DNA from: Lichtheimia corymbifera B2541
Lineage: Eukaryota > Mucoromycota > Mucoromycetes > Mucorales > Lichtheimiaceae
Direction of reading: 5' to 3'
NCBI GenBank assembly: GCA_000697475.1
Contig: JNEU01001155.1
Span: forward strand, 1-64,000
DNA length: 64,000 nucleotides
Shown one piece after another: positions 20,937 to 33,970 of the stretch. A model generated the notes under the pieces. It saw only the letters and a list, made by a program, of their open reading frames with translations, made no database searches and was not told the DNA's origin. Positions within the stretch are counted from its first letter, which is position 1. Every line of letters begins with the position of its first letter. The position numbers and the translations under genes are program-made.

Positions 20937-23584
20937 ATGGCAGCCTTGCTCCCATTCACAGCTGGCGTCAACTACGATGAGGATCAAGGCAAGTGAAATT
21001 AGATAAAAAGGAGGACGATAACAAGTAGAATTTACGGATGTTGTAGAGAGCTTGCGTCTGTTCTTTAACGAATTCAATGACAAGTCAGTAACGGCTGATG
21101 GCATGGACGTCGAGACGCTTCCAAAGTATATACAAATCATGGTAAATAGCATCTTGTTCACTCTTGTGCACGTCCCTGATTACTGATATGTGCTATTATA
21201 GCAACGCATTGTCGACAGAGAAGAGAGCGTGATTACAGTTGAGCTTGATGACCTTGCCAAGGTGAATAGTAGTAACAAGGTGGTCGCGTTTTCATAGTGT
21301 ATTCTTACTCATATTACGTGTTTTCAAGTTTGAAGATTCGACTCATCGCACTGTTGCCAATATCCGCCGCAATACCAAACGTTATATCGACATCCTTTGC
21401 AACGTGATCGATTCTATCTGCGAGACGCTTACACCACGCAACCCTGAATTGATTTACAAAGACAGCGTATTGGATGTGATTATCGACCAACGACGAAGCC
21501 GTGATCAAAACCGTGTTGGCACTGCTGAAGAACCTTTCCCACCTGCTCTTACGCGTCGATAGTATGTTTTAAGGATCATTCTTATGAAGGAGGTATCATA
21601 TTAACGCGTAATATCGTGTAGTGAGGTTTTCATTAAACCATTGTCGAATTCGGAGGCCCTATCCGTGCGTCAAATTAAGGGCAATCAGCTTGGCAACTTG
21701 GTTACCGTACGTGGTATCGTCACCCGCGTCTCTGATGTCAAGCCTTTCCTCCAAGTCAACACTTACAGTTGCGACTCTTGTGGCTGTGAAATCTTCCAAG
21801 AAATCAAGCAGCGTCAATTCACACCTTTGACTGAATGTCCCTCAGAAGAGTGTAAGAGCAACAACGTCAAGGGTCGTCTCTATATGCAAACTCGTGCATG
21901 TAAGTTTTTGGCCTTCCAAGAAGTCAAATTACAAGAATTGGTAAGTCGTAACCATCATGAAATGGTGGATCATTGTACTCAATAAGCTCTAAATAGGCCG
22001 ATCAAGTACCTGTTGGTCATATTCCCCGTACTATGACTGTACATATGTATGGTGCCATGTGCCGTCAGCTTTCGCCTGGTGATGTTTGTCACACATCTGG
22101 CATCTTTTTGCCTATGCCCTACACTGGTTTCAAAGCATTGCGTGCTGGTCTTCTCACTGATACCTACATGGAAGCTCAATTCGTTCACCGCTTGAAGAAG
22201 CAATACGATCAAATCGAAATCACACCGGAGGAGCAGATCCGACTTGAAGCTTTGCAACGTGATCCCAACATTTACAGCAAACTCGCTCGTAGCATTGCTC
22301 CTGAAATTTATGGTCATGACGACGTCAAAAAGGCATTGTTGTTATTGCTTGTTGGTGGTGTGACCAAAACCGTTGGTGATGGCATGAAGATCCGTGGTGA
22401 TATCAATATTTGCTTGATGGGTGATCCTGGTGTTGCCAAGTCTCAGTTGCTCAAGTTCATTGCCAAGGTGGCCCCTCGTGGTGTTTATACTACAGGTCGT
22501 GGTAGTTCAGGTGTTGGTCTTACAGCTGCTGTCATGCGTGATCCTGTCACCGATGAAATGGTGCTTGGTAAGTTATCAATTCATCAAAGAAAAAGGGGTG
22601 AATGGTTTATTAACTTTTGGATATATAGAGGGTGGTGCTTTAGTATTAGCCGATAATGGCATCTGCTGCATTGATGAATTTGATAAGATGGATGACTCGG
22701 ATCGCACTGCTATTCACGAAGTTATGGAACAACAAACTATCAGCATTTCCAAGGCTGGCATCAACACAACCCTTAATGCACGCTCTTCAATCCTTTCAGC
22801 TGCTAACCCACTTTATGGCCGTTACAACCCTCGATTATCGCCTACTCAAAACATCAATTTGCCTGCTGCATTATTGTCTCGTTTCGATATCTTGTATTTA
22901 ATCCTCGACAAACCATCAGATGATTTGGATCGATTGTTAGCTGAGCACGTTACTTACGTCCATACCCATAACAAGCATCCTGAACTCGACTTTGAAGTCT
23001 TGGAACCACACATGATCAGGTATGTATACCCTACATGGTTCTCAATTGGTCATGATAACTCATGGTTGTTTACATATAGACACTATGTGGCTGCTGCTCG
23101 ACAAAAGCGACCTGTGGTGACTCGCGAAGTTTCCGAATATATCACTGGAGCCTATGTGCAAATGCGCCGTCAATACAAGCGTGATGAGGAAATGGAAAAA
23201 CAATTCACCTATGCATCGGCACGTACGCTTTTGGGTATCATTCGTATGGCACAAGCTCTGGCACGTATCCGTCTTTCCGACCTTGTCGAAAATGTTGATG
23301 TGGATGAAGCCTTGCGTCTTATTGATGTTTCCAAGGCATCCTTGATGGACAATGATGATGGTCGAGAGCGTGGTGCTGATAGAACTTTCATGACTGGTGT
23401 TCTCAATGTTGTTCGCAGCCTACGCGAGATCCATGGCCTTCAACTTGATATGGCCACTATTCGTGAGCGTGCACTTGCCCGTGGTTATAGCGAGGTACAA
23501 ATCACTGAAGCTATTCGAGAATACGCCAATCTGAACGTCTGGCAAGTCAATGCTACCAACACACGCCTGACAGTTGTGGAGTAA
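20937..23584 (+). CDS. MCM7: MCM7 subunit of the replicative DNA helicase
   Basis: Eight exons, 20937..20988, 21029..21141, 21202..21261, 21329..21561, 21622..21940, 21997..22567, 22629..23019 and 23080..23584, give 747 aa. MCM7 is one of six AAA+ subunits of the MCM2-7 ring. The first intron is only 40 nt and uses a GC donor (CAAG|GCAAGT). The N-terminal domain carries the zinc-binding cysteines (C-D-S-C ... C-P-S-E-E-C). The ATPase core shows Walker [10 protein letters not shown], Walker [10 protein letters not shown] and the arginine finger LSRFD. '[20 protein letters not shown]' and '[18 protein letters not shown]' fit MCM7 rather than the other MCM paralogues. Length matches the family. 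Confidence 0.97.
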
Positions 23585-23776
23585 AAATCACGTAGTCTTT
23601 TCTTTCTTTCGCTTTCTTTATATTTGTATACATTTCATTCTCTTTTCTCTTTCTCTTTGTATCCAAACTCTAATATTATGAAAATAAACATAAAAAAAGG
23701 AGACAATATATGCATGATATGATATGTGTATGTGTATGTATGTGTGTATTGGTATGCTCTATTTGTTTCATATTTC

Positions 23777-25301
23777 TTATTCTTGGGCTTGTATAGCATC
23801 AACACTGCGATCGATTGCTTCAGGATCGAGTTCGGTTGGGCGACCTTTTTGATTCGGAGGACGAATATCATGGGCTTCAAACATGGCGACAATGAATTCA
23901 GCAAGAGGCTTGACAATCCAGCGAGTCGGTTGCCACACGTGCTCAAACCAGCCAATATGACCACCGTATTCGGTAGTGGCAAGGATGACATTGGGGTTGA
24001 TTTTGATTTCATCATATGGAATACCTTCGGCGACGGCAATAGGATCGTCAAGGGCATTGAAACAGAGCAAGGGGATGCGTACATGTTCGATAAAGCGTGA
24101 TGAGCTGGCATCGCGATAATAGTTGTTGACAGTGGTATAATTGAACACTCGACGGGTGCAAGCATCATCAAATTCACGAATGGTCCTTGAGCGCATGATT
24201 TCATCCACATCCAAATTGGGATGTTTTGACAACATATCCACATGTCTACATGCTTAGATTAGCATTACCATTCAATTGGCTCCCCCTTTGTTTTTCTTTT
24301 ACCTGCTAAAGGCCCGTTTCAAATTCCCAGCCATTGTACCAGAATAAATGGTGCGTGTCAAATAATGACGATCCAGTGCCAGAGATGAGCTATCACGTGC
24401 ATTTGCAATGAGTGAATCAGATACGTCAAAGATAAATATCCCACCAACTCACTTTAAGAAATCAAATGGATTGGCGACTGATACTGCAGCTTTGAATGGA
24501 GTTTTATCGCCTTCTTCGCCGAGATACTAGTTCCTCAATCAGTCAATGTTGATGATTATAATAGTCCCTATCCTACTACATACCTTGACCAAAATATTCG
24601 AACCCAAAGAGTAGCCAATTCCCATCAGAGGGGTTCCTTCAGGAAGCACGTTTTGGATATGCTTCAAGACATGTCGCAAGTCATCCGTGTAAGCTCCATT
24701 AAAGAGTTGTGGTGTAGTAAGTTCTGTGTTGGCACATCCACGCGCATTGAAGACGACGCCGCGGTAGTTGAATGGTGGTCGGGTGATCTAGCAATTAGTA
24801 TTATCAATCGACAATGCCATGTTATACAATAATTGTGCTTCTTATTTACCACTTCAAGTAATCCTCGAATATATGACTCATGACTTCCACCCGTTAACCC
24901 ATGAAGAAGTACCAAGGTGGGTGTATCATCCAAAGGCTTTTCAGCAAGGGTTGGTGCCCAATCGATTGACACTTGACCTCCGTCGGGCATGGACAACATC
25001 TCTCTGTCAAAATCATTGATCCGAAATATGCTGTCAATAAAAACCTTCAATTGCTCAAGAAAAGATCATACCTTTCGTAGCATACATCATTTTTTGTACC
25101 AGCTCCATTGTAATATGCAGCATATCCAGTTTGAAGATGGCCATTGAAAAGATAAGGCGTAGGGGAATAATAAGCTTTTGGGCCAACAAGAGAAGGACAC
25201 TTTTGTGCAATATAGTCAGTGAGTGGAATGGAAGCATTGCCAGCTTGTTTGAGTGAAATGGACACGGGAGTGGGATGATGGAACAATTTGACACTTGACA
25301 T
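23777..25301 (-). CDS. ABHD1/ABHD3/Eht1-type alpha/beta hydrolase
   Basis: Six exons, complement(23777..24245, 24303..24389, 24453..24526, 24584..24787, 24850..25003, 25072..25301), give 405 aa. The fold shows the oxyanion segment 'VLLHGLTGGSHESYIR', nucleophile elbow GYSLGSN, the acid in 'ALDDPIA' and the histidine in 'GGHIGWFE'. The N-terminal 'PYLFNGHLQTGYAAY' and 'MPDGGQVSIDW' are typical of the YheT/ABHD1-3/Emb8 group. That group includes yeast Eht1/Eeb1 (medium-chain acyl-CoA:ethanol acyltransferase/esterase) and animal ABHD3 phospholipase. The exact substrate cannot be read from sequence. The acceptor of the first intron is ambiguous: an alternative upstream AG would add nine residues (SIFRINDFD) before 'REMLSMP'. 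Confidence 0.88.
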
Positions 25302-25951
25302 TGTGAATAAAGAGAGAGGAAAAGTGGTGGGTCGGTGCCTGCATTCGAAGAGCGCAAGGTTTTTTCTTTCTTTGATGGAAGATCGGAATGCGTCGGCACG
25401 GAGGTTGTGCCGGTAGCCACCCAACCAGGCAAATTCTTCCATGCCAACATATTGTTTCTACTCTTTTTATAACTGAAACCTACGCCCTGATTCTTATTTC
25501 ATAATACTCTCCTCCTCATCATGCAGATGTTGTGTGCTTGTGGAGCGGGCGTTGGATGTGGATCGTGAAAAGCTTATTAGTTTCACACTTTGCATGTATG
25601 CACAGTTACGATCATGCGGCACAACCGTTGCCATGTCATCATATCACTCATCATCACCTAAATTAATTTCTTGAAGCCACTTGTAAGCATACCACTTTAT
25701 GAGGCTGATGTGGTGTTACCGCTTTTTGCAGCAGTAAAATAGGAGCACCTGGCGGAGGAGGAGAAGGTCTGTGGCTACATTGTTCGGAGCGGCTGTTGTC
25801 GTTGCCAAGAACACAGTGCACTCTGTGCAACAATGAATGCTTTTATGTTGTGAATCAGTTGTTGCCGTATATCCATTTCCTTTGTCTTTTTCCCCTTCCC
25901 CTGAAACATATTATCCACCCTCTATTCGCGCTTTAATATCTCTTCACACAA
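25302..25951. other. divergent promoter region
   Basis: This 650-bp spacer lies between the hydrolase (minus) and the TMEM184-type gene (plus). I see no additional gene or element that I can support. Confidence 0.55.
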
Positions 25952-27611
25952 ATGGATAGCGAGGAAAACTCTTGCCCAACAACAGGTGGTCTTCGCGAAG
26001 ATTCTGGCTTGTAAGTCGTTTTATTCTTCTCGTCTTTCCATCGTAACTTTTTATGGTCAATTTATCCTGAACAAGTACATATCTATTATTACAGTAACCC
26101 AGGCTTCCACTTTCATGATCTTATCGTGCATCCCAGGTACGGAATGCGCTAATGGGCAACTTGCAAACATGGGAATTGACACTCGACATTAACGTGTAGT
26201 CAAAACTGGCATATCTGGGGATGGATGCTTTGTCTGCTCTTGCTGATAATTACTTGGATCGCGGTATTGGTGAATATAGGAAGGCATCTACGAAATTACT
26301 AGCAAGTATCAGCCGTCATCTACACATATGACCGAACCGACCAACTAACCTTCTCCTCTTTTCGGATATACACAGTGACCCAGAGATACAACGCCACAAA
26401 CTACGGGTGTTACTTTATCCTCCAGTGTACGCCACGCTGTAAGTTTGACACCATTATTGTTGTACATGTATCAAATGAGACGCGCACATACTCAACATTG
26501 TTACGCATAGGGCTTGGTTTTCCTATCTCCGATACGATTACTCCACCACCATCATGTTCTTTGCCACCCTCTTTGAAAGTTTTGCTGTTTACAACTTGTA
26601 CACATGTCTTCAAGCATACCTCGCTCCCTACCGAGATGAAGTCGGTTCAGCCAAGATCCCTATCACCACCAAAGTATTCGGCATGTTCACTGTAAAATTG
26701 TAAGTAGAATTCTTGCTGCTGCTTAATGCTATTCAAGATGAGCTGACACTTTGATGTAGAAAATCAAAATTCGGTATGCATTATCGTATCATCACCGACA
26801 TTCTAGTTCTGCAATATCCCGTCTGGTAAAAAGATAGATCCATACTCCCACTTCTATAAATCTAACAATTGAATTATACAGGGCCATTATTGATGCATTG
26901 GTATCCATCATTACTGAGGTGAAAGGCTACTACTGTGGCGAATCATACAGCTTCCGAGGCGCGTATGTCTACCTTACCATCATCAACTTTACCAGCTTAT
27001 CCATCATCCTCAGTGCCCTCTTTGTGTACTTGGCTGTATTCCATGATCAATGGCAGCAAGGCGGCATTCGAGCTCATGGCATGTTTTGGTGTGTCAAGGG
27101 TCCTATCATGTTTATCTTTTACGTGGGTGAAATCTTGCTCACCATTTTGGAGACTGTGGGTGTGATCAAGGGCACGGATGGTACCAACTCAAGTGACGGA
27201 CTTGCATGGCCTTCAGCAGCTGTCAAGAATGGCTTATATGTGATTATCATTTGTGCCGTCATGTGCGTTGCCAGCTTTTTGATGTTACGTTTCTTTGGTC
27301 CTCAAGATGCTTTGGTCAAACATGAGGAAGAAGATGCACCCAGAATGAGTGGGTGGACAGCACTGGTAGATGGATATCTTTCGTATCTTCCCGAATTTTT
27401 CCACAATGTCCTACTCTGCGGTGTCGACTCTTACCGCTTGGCACGTAAGCGCGCTGAGCTCCGTTCTCGACGAAAACAAAAAGACCTGTATTCTGCTGTA
27501 GATAATGGTAGTCAGCATGCACTCTCCTCTGTCATGCACGAAAACAAGGATGGATTCAATGAAACTACCCCTTATCCTCCCTCGTCTAATGCTTACAATC
27601 ATCACGTGTAA
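25952..27611 (+). CDS. TMEM184/organic solute transporter alpha family membrane protein
   Basis: Seven exons, 25952..26010, 26095..26136, 26200..26301, 26376..26438, 26511..26699, 26760..26825 and 26882..27611, give 416 aa. The third intron has a GC donor (TA|GCAAGT); without it the frame hits a stop. About seven membrane segments begin with 'WMLCLLLLIITWIAVLV'. Family landmarks are a 'HLRNYYDPEIQRHKLRVLLY' segment and 'ESFAVYNLYTCLQAYL', then 'MHYRIITDILVLQYPVW'. The C-terminal 100 residues are cytosolic, basic and low in complexity. Members (DUF300/Solute_trans_a) act in membrane transport or vacuolar membrane integrity in fungi; a specific substrate is not known from the sequence. Confidence 0.9.
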
Positions 27612-28330
27612 TAAATTCGATAAAGTACCCATATATATATATATATCTCACTTTCTTTACTTGATAACATATAAAGATGAATCACCATATATTGTTGGGG
27701 GTAGGGTTGGTTGACACAAACCAGTGATGGGTGTGAATATAATATAATTATGCATTATTTCGTGTGGGTAAGAAAATTGCGTGAGTACCCGTAAGAGGTA
27801 TGCGTTCTTTTTCCATGCACGTGCCTTTCCACGTGCATCGTCATCCTACCCTTTGCAATAGCCAAGCAGTAGATAATCTCTGTTGTTACCTTTACATCTC
27901 CTCCCAATCATACATCTATTATAAAGGGATACACTCTGATGGTATATATATGTATGATAGTCAAGATAGGTGTTGTTGGATAAGAGTAGAATTATAGTAC
28001 AGGGGATCTAAAAAGTTGGAAGGGACCGGGATCAAGATAATCATGTGATCGACCAACGTGAGAGCGCCCAACTTGTGTGTGTGCGGAGACAAGTTATGGA
28101 CGAATAGGAATGTTGAAATCATTAGCAATATCAGCCATTCATCCAGTGTCATCTCCCCTTTTCTCTCTTTCTCTTACAAAATCTTCCAGTCACAAAGTCA
28201 CGAGGTAATAATCTTGTACGTGTGGGTGTGATTGAATATATCCAGCAGTAACCCATTCTTTTCCACCCACCCCTTTTCCCCCTGGATAATCCTCGAAACT
28301 CTTCCACTTGTTTGATGAATATCAGTCGTT
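27612..28330. other. intergenic region with TA dinucleotide run
   Basis: This is the 3' flank of the TMEM184-type gene, with a TA run at about 27632-27645, and the promoter of the CBF1-like gene. No coding frame is supported. Confidence 0.55.
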
Positions 28331-29287
28331 ATGAATAGCCCAAAATCCAAACAATCAAAGGTAAACCTTGTTTACTACTGTGTGCGTATCGAGTTGATAC
28401 TCAACATTTGGAACTTTATTTGCAGGAACACGTCTCCAAGAAACAAGAACCCCAAAAGGAATCGACCGCTGCACCACCTGCTTCTCCACAACCAGCAATG
28501 ACGACTAAAAAGAACGACGCAACCTCTACTTTTAATGGCGATGCTTCTTCGTAAGTTGTTGGTTTTCGTGTATGGGATGGATAAATGGAGAGCTGTATGG
28601 CTAATTCGAGACTATAGCAAGCAGGCAACACGACGAACCAAGGCTTCTCCGTCATCTCAATGTGCATTGCAACCACAGGATGACAACAACAAGGAGGAGG
28701 TTGATGAGATTCAAGAGGATCTTGAGGAGGAGAGCCAGCAAGTACCTTCGCCTGCTTCAAGTAGCAAAGAGAACAGCAACAACAACAATAACCGTAGCAG
28801 CACGACACCTGCCAACACTGCATCTGAGGAAGCACCGACTAGTCAACAAGCAACGAATGATACAAATGGTGGTGGTGCTGCACCAGCAGCTGATAAGCCA
28901 GCAGTGGGTTCAGCCGAGTGGCATCGTATTCGGCGGGAGAATCATAAGCAAGTGGAACGACGACGCCGAGAAACGATCAATGAAGGCATCAATGAAATAG
29001 CACGCATGGTACCTGGTTGTGAAAAGAATAAGGGTCAAATCTTGCATCGAGCAGCTCTCTATATCCAGCAACTCAAGGAATCAGAATCCACCACGTTGGA
29101 GAAATGGACTCTGGAAAAGCTCTTGACGGATCAGGCTATGAATGAACTTAATCGCCAGGTGGATGGCTTAAAGTCCGAGTTGGAACAAGCACGTCAAGAA
29201 ATCGATCATTTGAAACGACAACTTGGAGAAAAGGGCTCTACTCCACCAAGCAAACGTGCCAGATTAACCAAAGAAGAGAAGGAATGA
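28331..29287 (+). CDS. CBF1: CBF1-like bHLH transcription factor
   Basis: Three exons, 28331..28360, 28426..28550 and 28618..29287, give 274 aa. Residues 1-140 are disordered and rich in Gln, Asn, Ser and acidic residues. From residue about 150 a bHLH domain begins 'EWHRIRRENHKQVERRRRE'; the H-x3-E-x3-R pattern (H..VERRRR) is the class B signature for CACGTG E-boxes. The second helix is followed by 'EKWTLEKLLTDQ', matching the distinctive 'IEKWTLQKLLSEQ' segment of yeast Cbf1, and then a leucine-zipper-like coiled coil with a basic tail. Cbf1 proteins bind centromere CDEI sites and promoters of sulfur/methionine genes. The two roles cannot be separated here. Confidence 0.85.
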
Positions 29288-29599
29288 AGAAAAGGAATCC
29301 AATGCAACACAAAAAAGGAACCACAAAAGAGAGAGTATATGTGAAAGAGGATCATCAAGAATCATTTTTTGAGACACGCAGAGCGAACGAGAGAGAGAAC
29401 CACACACACACAAGATCATCCACCCATCACACTATGCTGTATACCCGCCTTATCCTACCCTCTTTCCACTTGATACGTTTTTTCCCTACTTGTCCTTTCT
29501 TTCCTTTTTCACATGTCTCTTTCAGAAATATTTGCGTATAACAAAGTAAACTATCGGGTGAAAACACAAACGCTTTTTTATATCTCTTGTCTTTTTTTA
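29288..29599. other. convergent 3' intergenic region
   Basis: This short spacer between the tail-to-tail CBF1-like and DUF726 genes presumably holds both 3' untranslated regions. Nothing else was recognised. Confidence 0.6.
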
Positions 29600-32500
29600 T
29601 CATCGATTGACACGTGCATATTGTGGTTTTTCAAGTGTAATCTTGGGCATTGGATTAACTACATCATCAGGGACAACCATTCTACCCAAAGTGCTTTTGA
29701 TTTCCTTGACTTCAATGCCAGCTTCAGCAAGCTCTTGTCGCGCCTTTTCATCGTCACTACTACTTGATTTCTTCTTGTTGCTGCTTCCGGTCACGAGTTT
29801 GCTAAATATGGATGATGACATGGAGTTTCTAGGATTGCTTGTGCTGCTTCGATGATTGTCTATAGATCGGATAGAAGGAGGTTTACTTGAAGACTCGGAA
29901 AGAGATTGGGTCATAACTGGGAGTGGTGATGAATCTGAAGATCGTGTCTTTGCAATCGATGCTCGTCCAGACGATAACGAGCTATATTGGCCAGAAGCCT
30001 TGGATACAGCGGTAGCCTTGGCAATGATCTCGGCAATGATTTCATCATCATTTGGTATCACGTGGCGGTTGTTGGGTTCATTTTGATTGGGTTCGGGTGA
30101 TGATGTTGATATCCTTGCAGGTTGTGATGGTGGTGATGATGGTGGTGCTTCAGGTTGAGCTGATTCTGATAATGATGGTACTGCTGCTGTGGGGGCTGTA
30201 GGAGCACTATTTGTTCCGTTAGGTGCTGCTGTTGTAGTGGACACAACGTCTGACATAGCATCATTGTTGTTGGTGTTCTCGGGTTGATGAGGATTGCATT
30301 TGGTTTTTGGCGGTGGGTATTGAATGGAAGCCTTTCCAGACTTTAAGGAGGATACAGATGAACCTCGTGTCATGGTAGCAGGTCGAAAATTCTCAAGATC
30401 CTAGAGATGGAGACTCAATAAGACACATACTCCATAATCATCCCACTGTCTTTTTTTTTTTACCTTTGCGCCTGATAAATCTAATTCGAATTCTTCTTCC
30501 TCTTCTTCCTCTTTGATATCGCCTCCTGGAAGCTCTTCCGATGTAACAACAAAGCCGGCTCGTTTCAAAAGCATTGGCATGGCTTTTCGATAGCTCAAGT
30601 GACCTTTGATAAGATCCGAACAATCGATATTGTGTACATGATCACCTTCGATATCACGTAAAGGACGTAAACCAGCAACGTTACCCAAGCCTGCAGTAGA
30701 TGCTCGAAACAGGAAACCCAAAAGCCAATCGTTGGTTGCATAACCATTTACAAAGCGACCTGCTACCACCGATGTGCACTCTTTCCACTGAGCTTTGGAT
30801 GCATTGACAGGGGTGCCAAATAATGCAACATTCTCCACCAATCCATATGCATTAACCCGAGCCAATTCCAGCAAACAATAAAATATGACACGTGCACCGA
30901 GAGAATAGCCGACCAAGGTCACAGGACGTGCGCCAAGGTTTCGATTCATAATGGAGTCAGCCAAGATTAAACCTGCTAGTCGGGCACGATCCAGACCATT
31001 ATTCCATGGATTATCAACAAGATAGCCGAGTTTGGTCAATGCTAACGGCCATGCAAGACCTGCAAGTAAGGCACCCATGATTGTGTGCGCCAAAGCCTGC
31101 TGGATGGAAAAGGTCACCACTTCGGTTGCAAAAATCTTGAATGCGCTACCGAGAGCTTCTAACATTTCTGGTTCCCAGTACAAAGTATAGTGGTCGCCCA
31201 TCATTGGATCAAGTACACTGAAAGGTAACGCTGCAAGATCCCTGTGTGCTTTCTTTGGCAGCCATCTAATTATAGTAGTAGTGGTAGTTAGTATGTATGA
31301 TATCAAAAAAGGCAGTCATGTTGATGATGAAGGTACTTTACCCGGAAATGCTAATGATACAATTGACCCGCTCATCAAGGCTTACAGGTGAAAATTCAAA
31401 GGTGTTGATTGTCTTCATTCGTCGTTTCATGCCTTTTGCACCCATACCTATTCAACCATAAAATTAGCACGTATGACAAAGAATAAAGAGAATGGTTGTT
31501 ATATAATTACCACTTCCGATTCCTGTAGCTGCACCAGTGATAAGAGCAATGCCTGTAGTACCACCTAAGAAACCACTAGCTCCCGTGACACCGACTGTTG
31601 ATAAGATGGTGCCAAGGCCGCCTGCAATAATGGGAGCCATCAATCCAGCACTGAGACCAAGAATTAAACCGCCACCAATGGTCGCTAATCCAATCATGAC
31701 ATAGCGACGTTTACGACGTTGCTTGTTGCGACTCGCTTTTTCTGAATCATTGCGCACCGAGATATCCATATCTGTAGTGGTGGTCATGGTGGTTGCAACG
31801 GTGGTCGTTGTTTCTGTTTCCCATGCAAGGCTTGCGTTGGTAATTAAATGGTCGGTGATGCGTTTCTCAAATCCAATCACTTGGATCCAGTCGAGTTCCA
31901 AGTACGACGCAACACGAGCAATAAAGACACGCGACCGGGCATCAAAAGTCTCGGATCCAAGGAATAACAGCAACAAGTCCGTCATCACCGTCCACCGTAA
32001 ATCAATCACAAATTGCCCATTTTTCTTTTCCTCACTGGAATTCGGCTGTTCATTGCTATGACAAGTGGTGCTGGTGCTGCTGCTACTACTGCTACGTCCA
32101 TGGTGTTCGGATAACCTTGCATCCAATGATCGTTTGCTATCCACTGTCAATGCTGATGACTCGGTTGAACTAAATTTGGAAGCTGAGGAAGACGAGGAAG
32201 AGGAATGTCGAGGTTGTTGTTGCTGATGCTGTTGCTGTTTAACTTCTTGGAATCCGTCCATGTTGATTGTGGTTGTCTCGCCTTGAGCTGTGAATTGATG
32301 CACAAGATCACTTGGGAGAATATTATGCTTTGATAGGGATTCGATCATGGTAATCTCTAAAGATGAATATTAGTACACCATTGTTTCCATGGTAATGGAA
32401 ATATTACCTTCGGATGAAATGCCCATATGCATATAAATAGTCCTCATGAGTTTGCGTTGCCAATTGTCAGCACTCATTCGAGCATATGTGAACTCTTTTC

Positions 32501-33110
32501 CTTTATGATCATGGACGACTTCAAGGCTGGTGAGAGCACATAAGCCCACATAGGCGACCTTTTGGGTTTCAGTAAAGATGTCCTTTGTTTCTTGAATGCG
32601 AGGTTCATTGGTATCATTCTCGGTGGATGGCTGAAGTTCAAAAATATGAGAGGGTCCAGTGGCGATGGGTTGTACATTGTCAGGGACTTGCGGTAGATTA
32701 GCCGCCCAAGCCCGAATAGAAGAAGAAGAGTGTTCATCATCCCGTTGCATGATTTGATGTTGTTGTTGTTCCAATGATTCCTGAGTGAGTGGTGCTGATG
32801 TATTGAGGGCAAGTGATGGTGTTACTCGATTCTCATCTGGTGTTACAGCCTCTCTCTCGCATGAGTTATCATCTGCTGTCGCTCCAGAACTAGTTGAAGT
32901 GGTAGTGCAAATGGGCTCAGCTCCTCCTGCTGCTGCTGATACTGCTGTGATTGACAGGTTGGCAGGGCAACCATCGGTTTCCGGTACACTCGTCGTCGTT
33001 GACTGCTGCTCTTTAATAAGGTTGCTGTCAGGTAATGAGGGTGTCTCAGATGCATCTTGAATGGCGGGAGGGTCATCATGCCGGGCCGATGATGAGCAAG
33101 GGTCTTGCAT
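29600..33110 (-). CDS. DUF726/TMCO4 family membrane-associated hydrolase-like protein
   Basis: Five exons, complement(29600..30400, 30464..31265, 31342..31447, 31511..32356, 32408..33110), give 1085 aa. Residues 1-235 are disordered and Ser/Thr/Gln-rich. A Gly-rich hydrophobic stretch beginning 'GLATIGGGLILGLSAGLMAP' and ending near 'MGAKGMKRRMK' is the family's double membrane segment. The C-terminal alpha/beta-hydrolase-like part has the elbow VGYSLGAR with 'VENVALFGTPVNASKAQW' downstream. Yeast Mil1 (YFL034W), which interacts with the clathrin adaptor, and human TMCO4 belong here. A Ser-rich tail of about 265 residues follows the domain. The start at 33110 is the first ATG in frame; the enzymatic substrate is unknown. 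Confidence 0.88.
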
Positions 33111-33970
33111 GTTGATAGACAATGTCTAGTTGAATGAGAAACGGAAGACAATGGGGATAAAGGAAGAGCGGATTTGATTGTGGAATAAGGAGGAGGAAGT
33201 GTGTGTGGATAAGGAAAGAGTGGAAGGTGAGGAGAAAAGAGATAACTCGAGATGTACACAATTTCTCGGAAACAAATGTTGGTTACAAGGCCAACGGTTT
33301 CTGGTGGAGATGGCACGTTACACACACCTTCGAAGTCAGTAAGTCGATCACTTGGCAATACCAAAATGTTGTAGCCCCTGCATTGTATATATTTAACAAG
33401 TCTTATCTCTCACGCTAAAACTTATCATGCTATACAAGTATAAAAAGGCCTCGATCCATAACACCATCTGATACCATATCATTGTGCATCAAAGTTACAT
33501 ATCACACACATTGATTGTCCCAATATTTGTTGTAGTACAGTCGATCTTGTGTGCGTGTTGACCACCCATCCAAAAGCCAGATGTCTGGGAGACCCCATCA
33601 TCACCCTTGTCTCAATAAAATCCAATTTTTAATAGTTTCCTTATGCATGACAAGAGCACACATATCTTTTAAACACACAAATTTGGTTGTTGCCCATATT
33701 GTTTGTTATTAACCTTTTTATTGCAGATGCTACCTAGCATTGACATCATTCCATCCCTCCGAGTAATACGACACCCATGTGATCTGAAATCCGTGCACAC
33801 ACACCCATATTTCCTCTCAATCCATCCCTGTTGTATATACGCGGGTGTTGATCGGTGATCGGTGTAGTCGAATATTTTTCTTTTGAGAACAATCCATGAT
33901 TCAACTCATTGGGTCCGTGTGATATACATGACATGTTGTATTTTGTATATGGTAATAACTGTACAATCTT
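33111..33970. other. intergenic region, 860 bp
   Basis: This holds the promoter side of the DUF726 gene and the 3' flank of the mS33 gene, both on the minus strand. No additional coding or RNA gene is visible. Confidence 0.55.

Noticed and set aside
26881..27611. 237-aa frame at 26898 as a separate membrane protein gene
   Set aside because: It is the last exon of the TMEM184-type gene; upstream exons join in frame and supply the remaining membrane helices.
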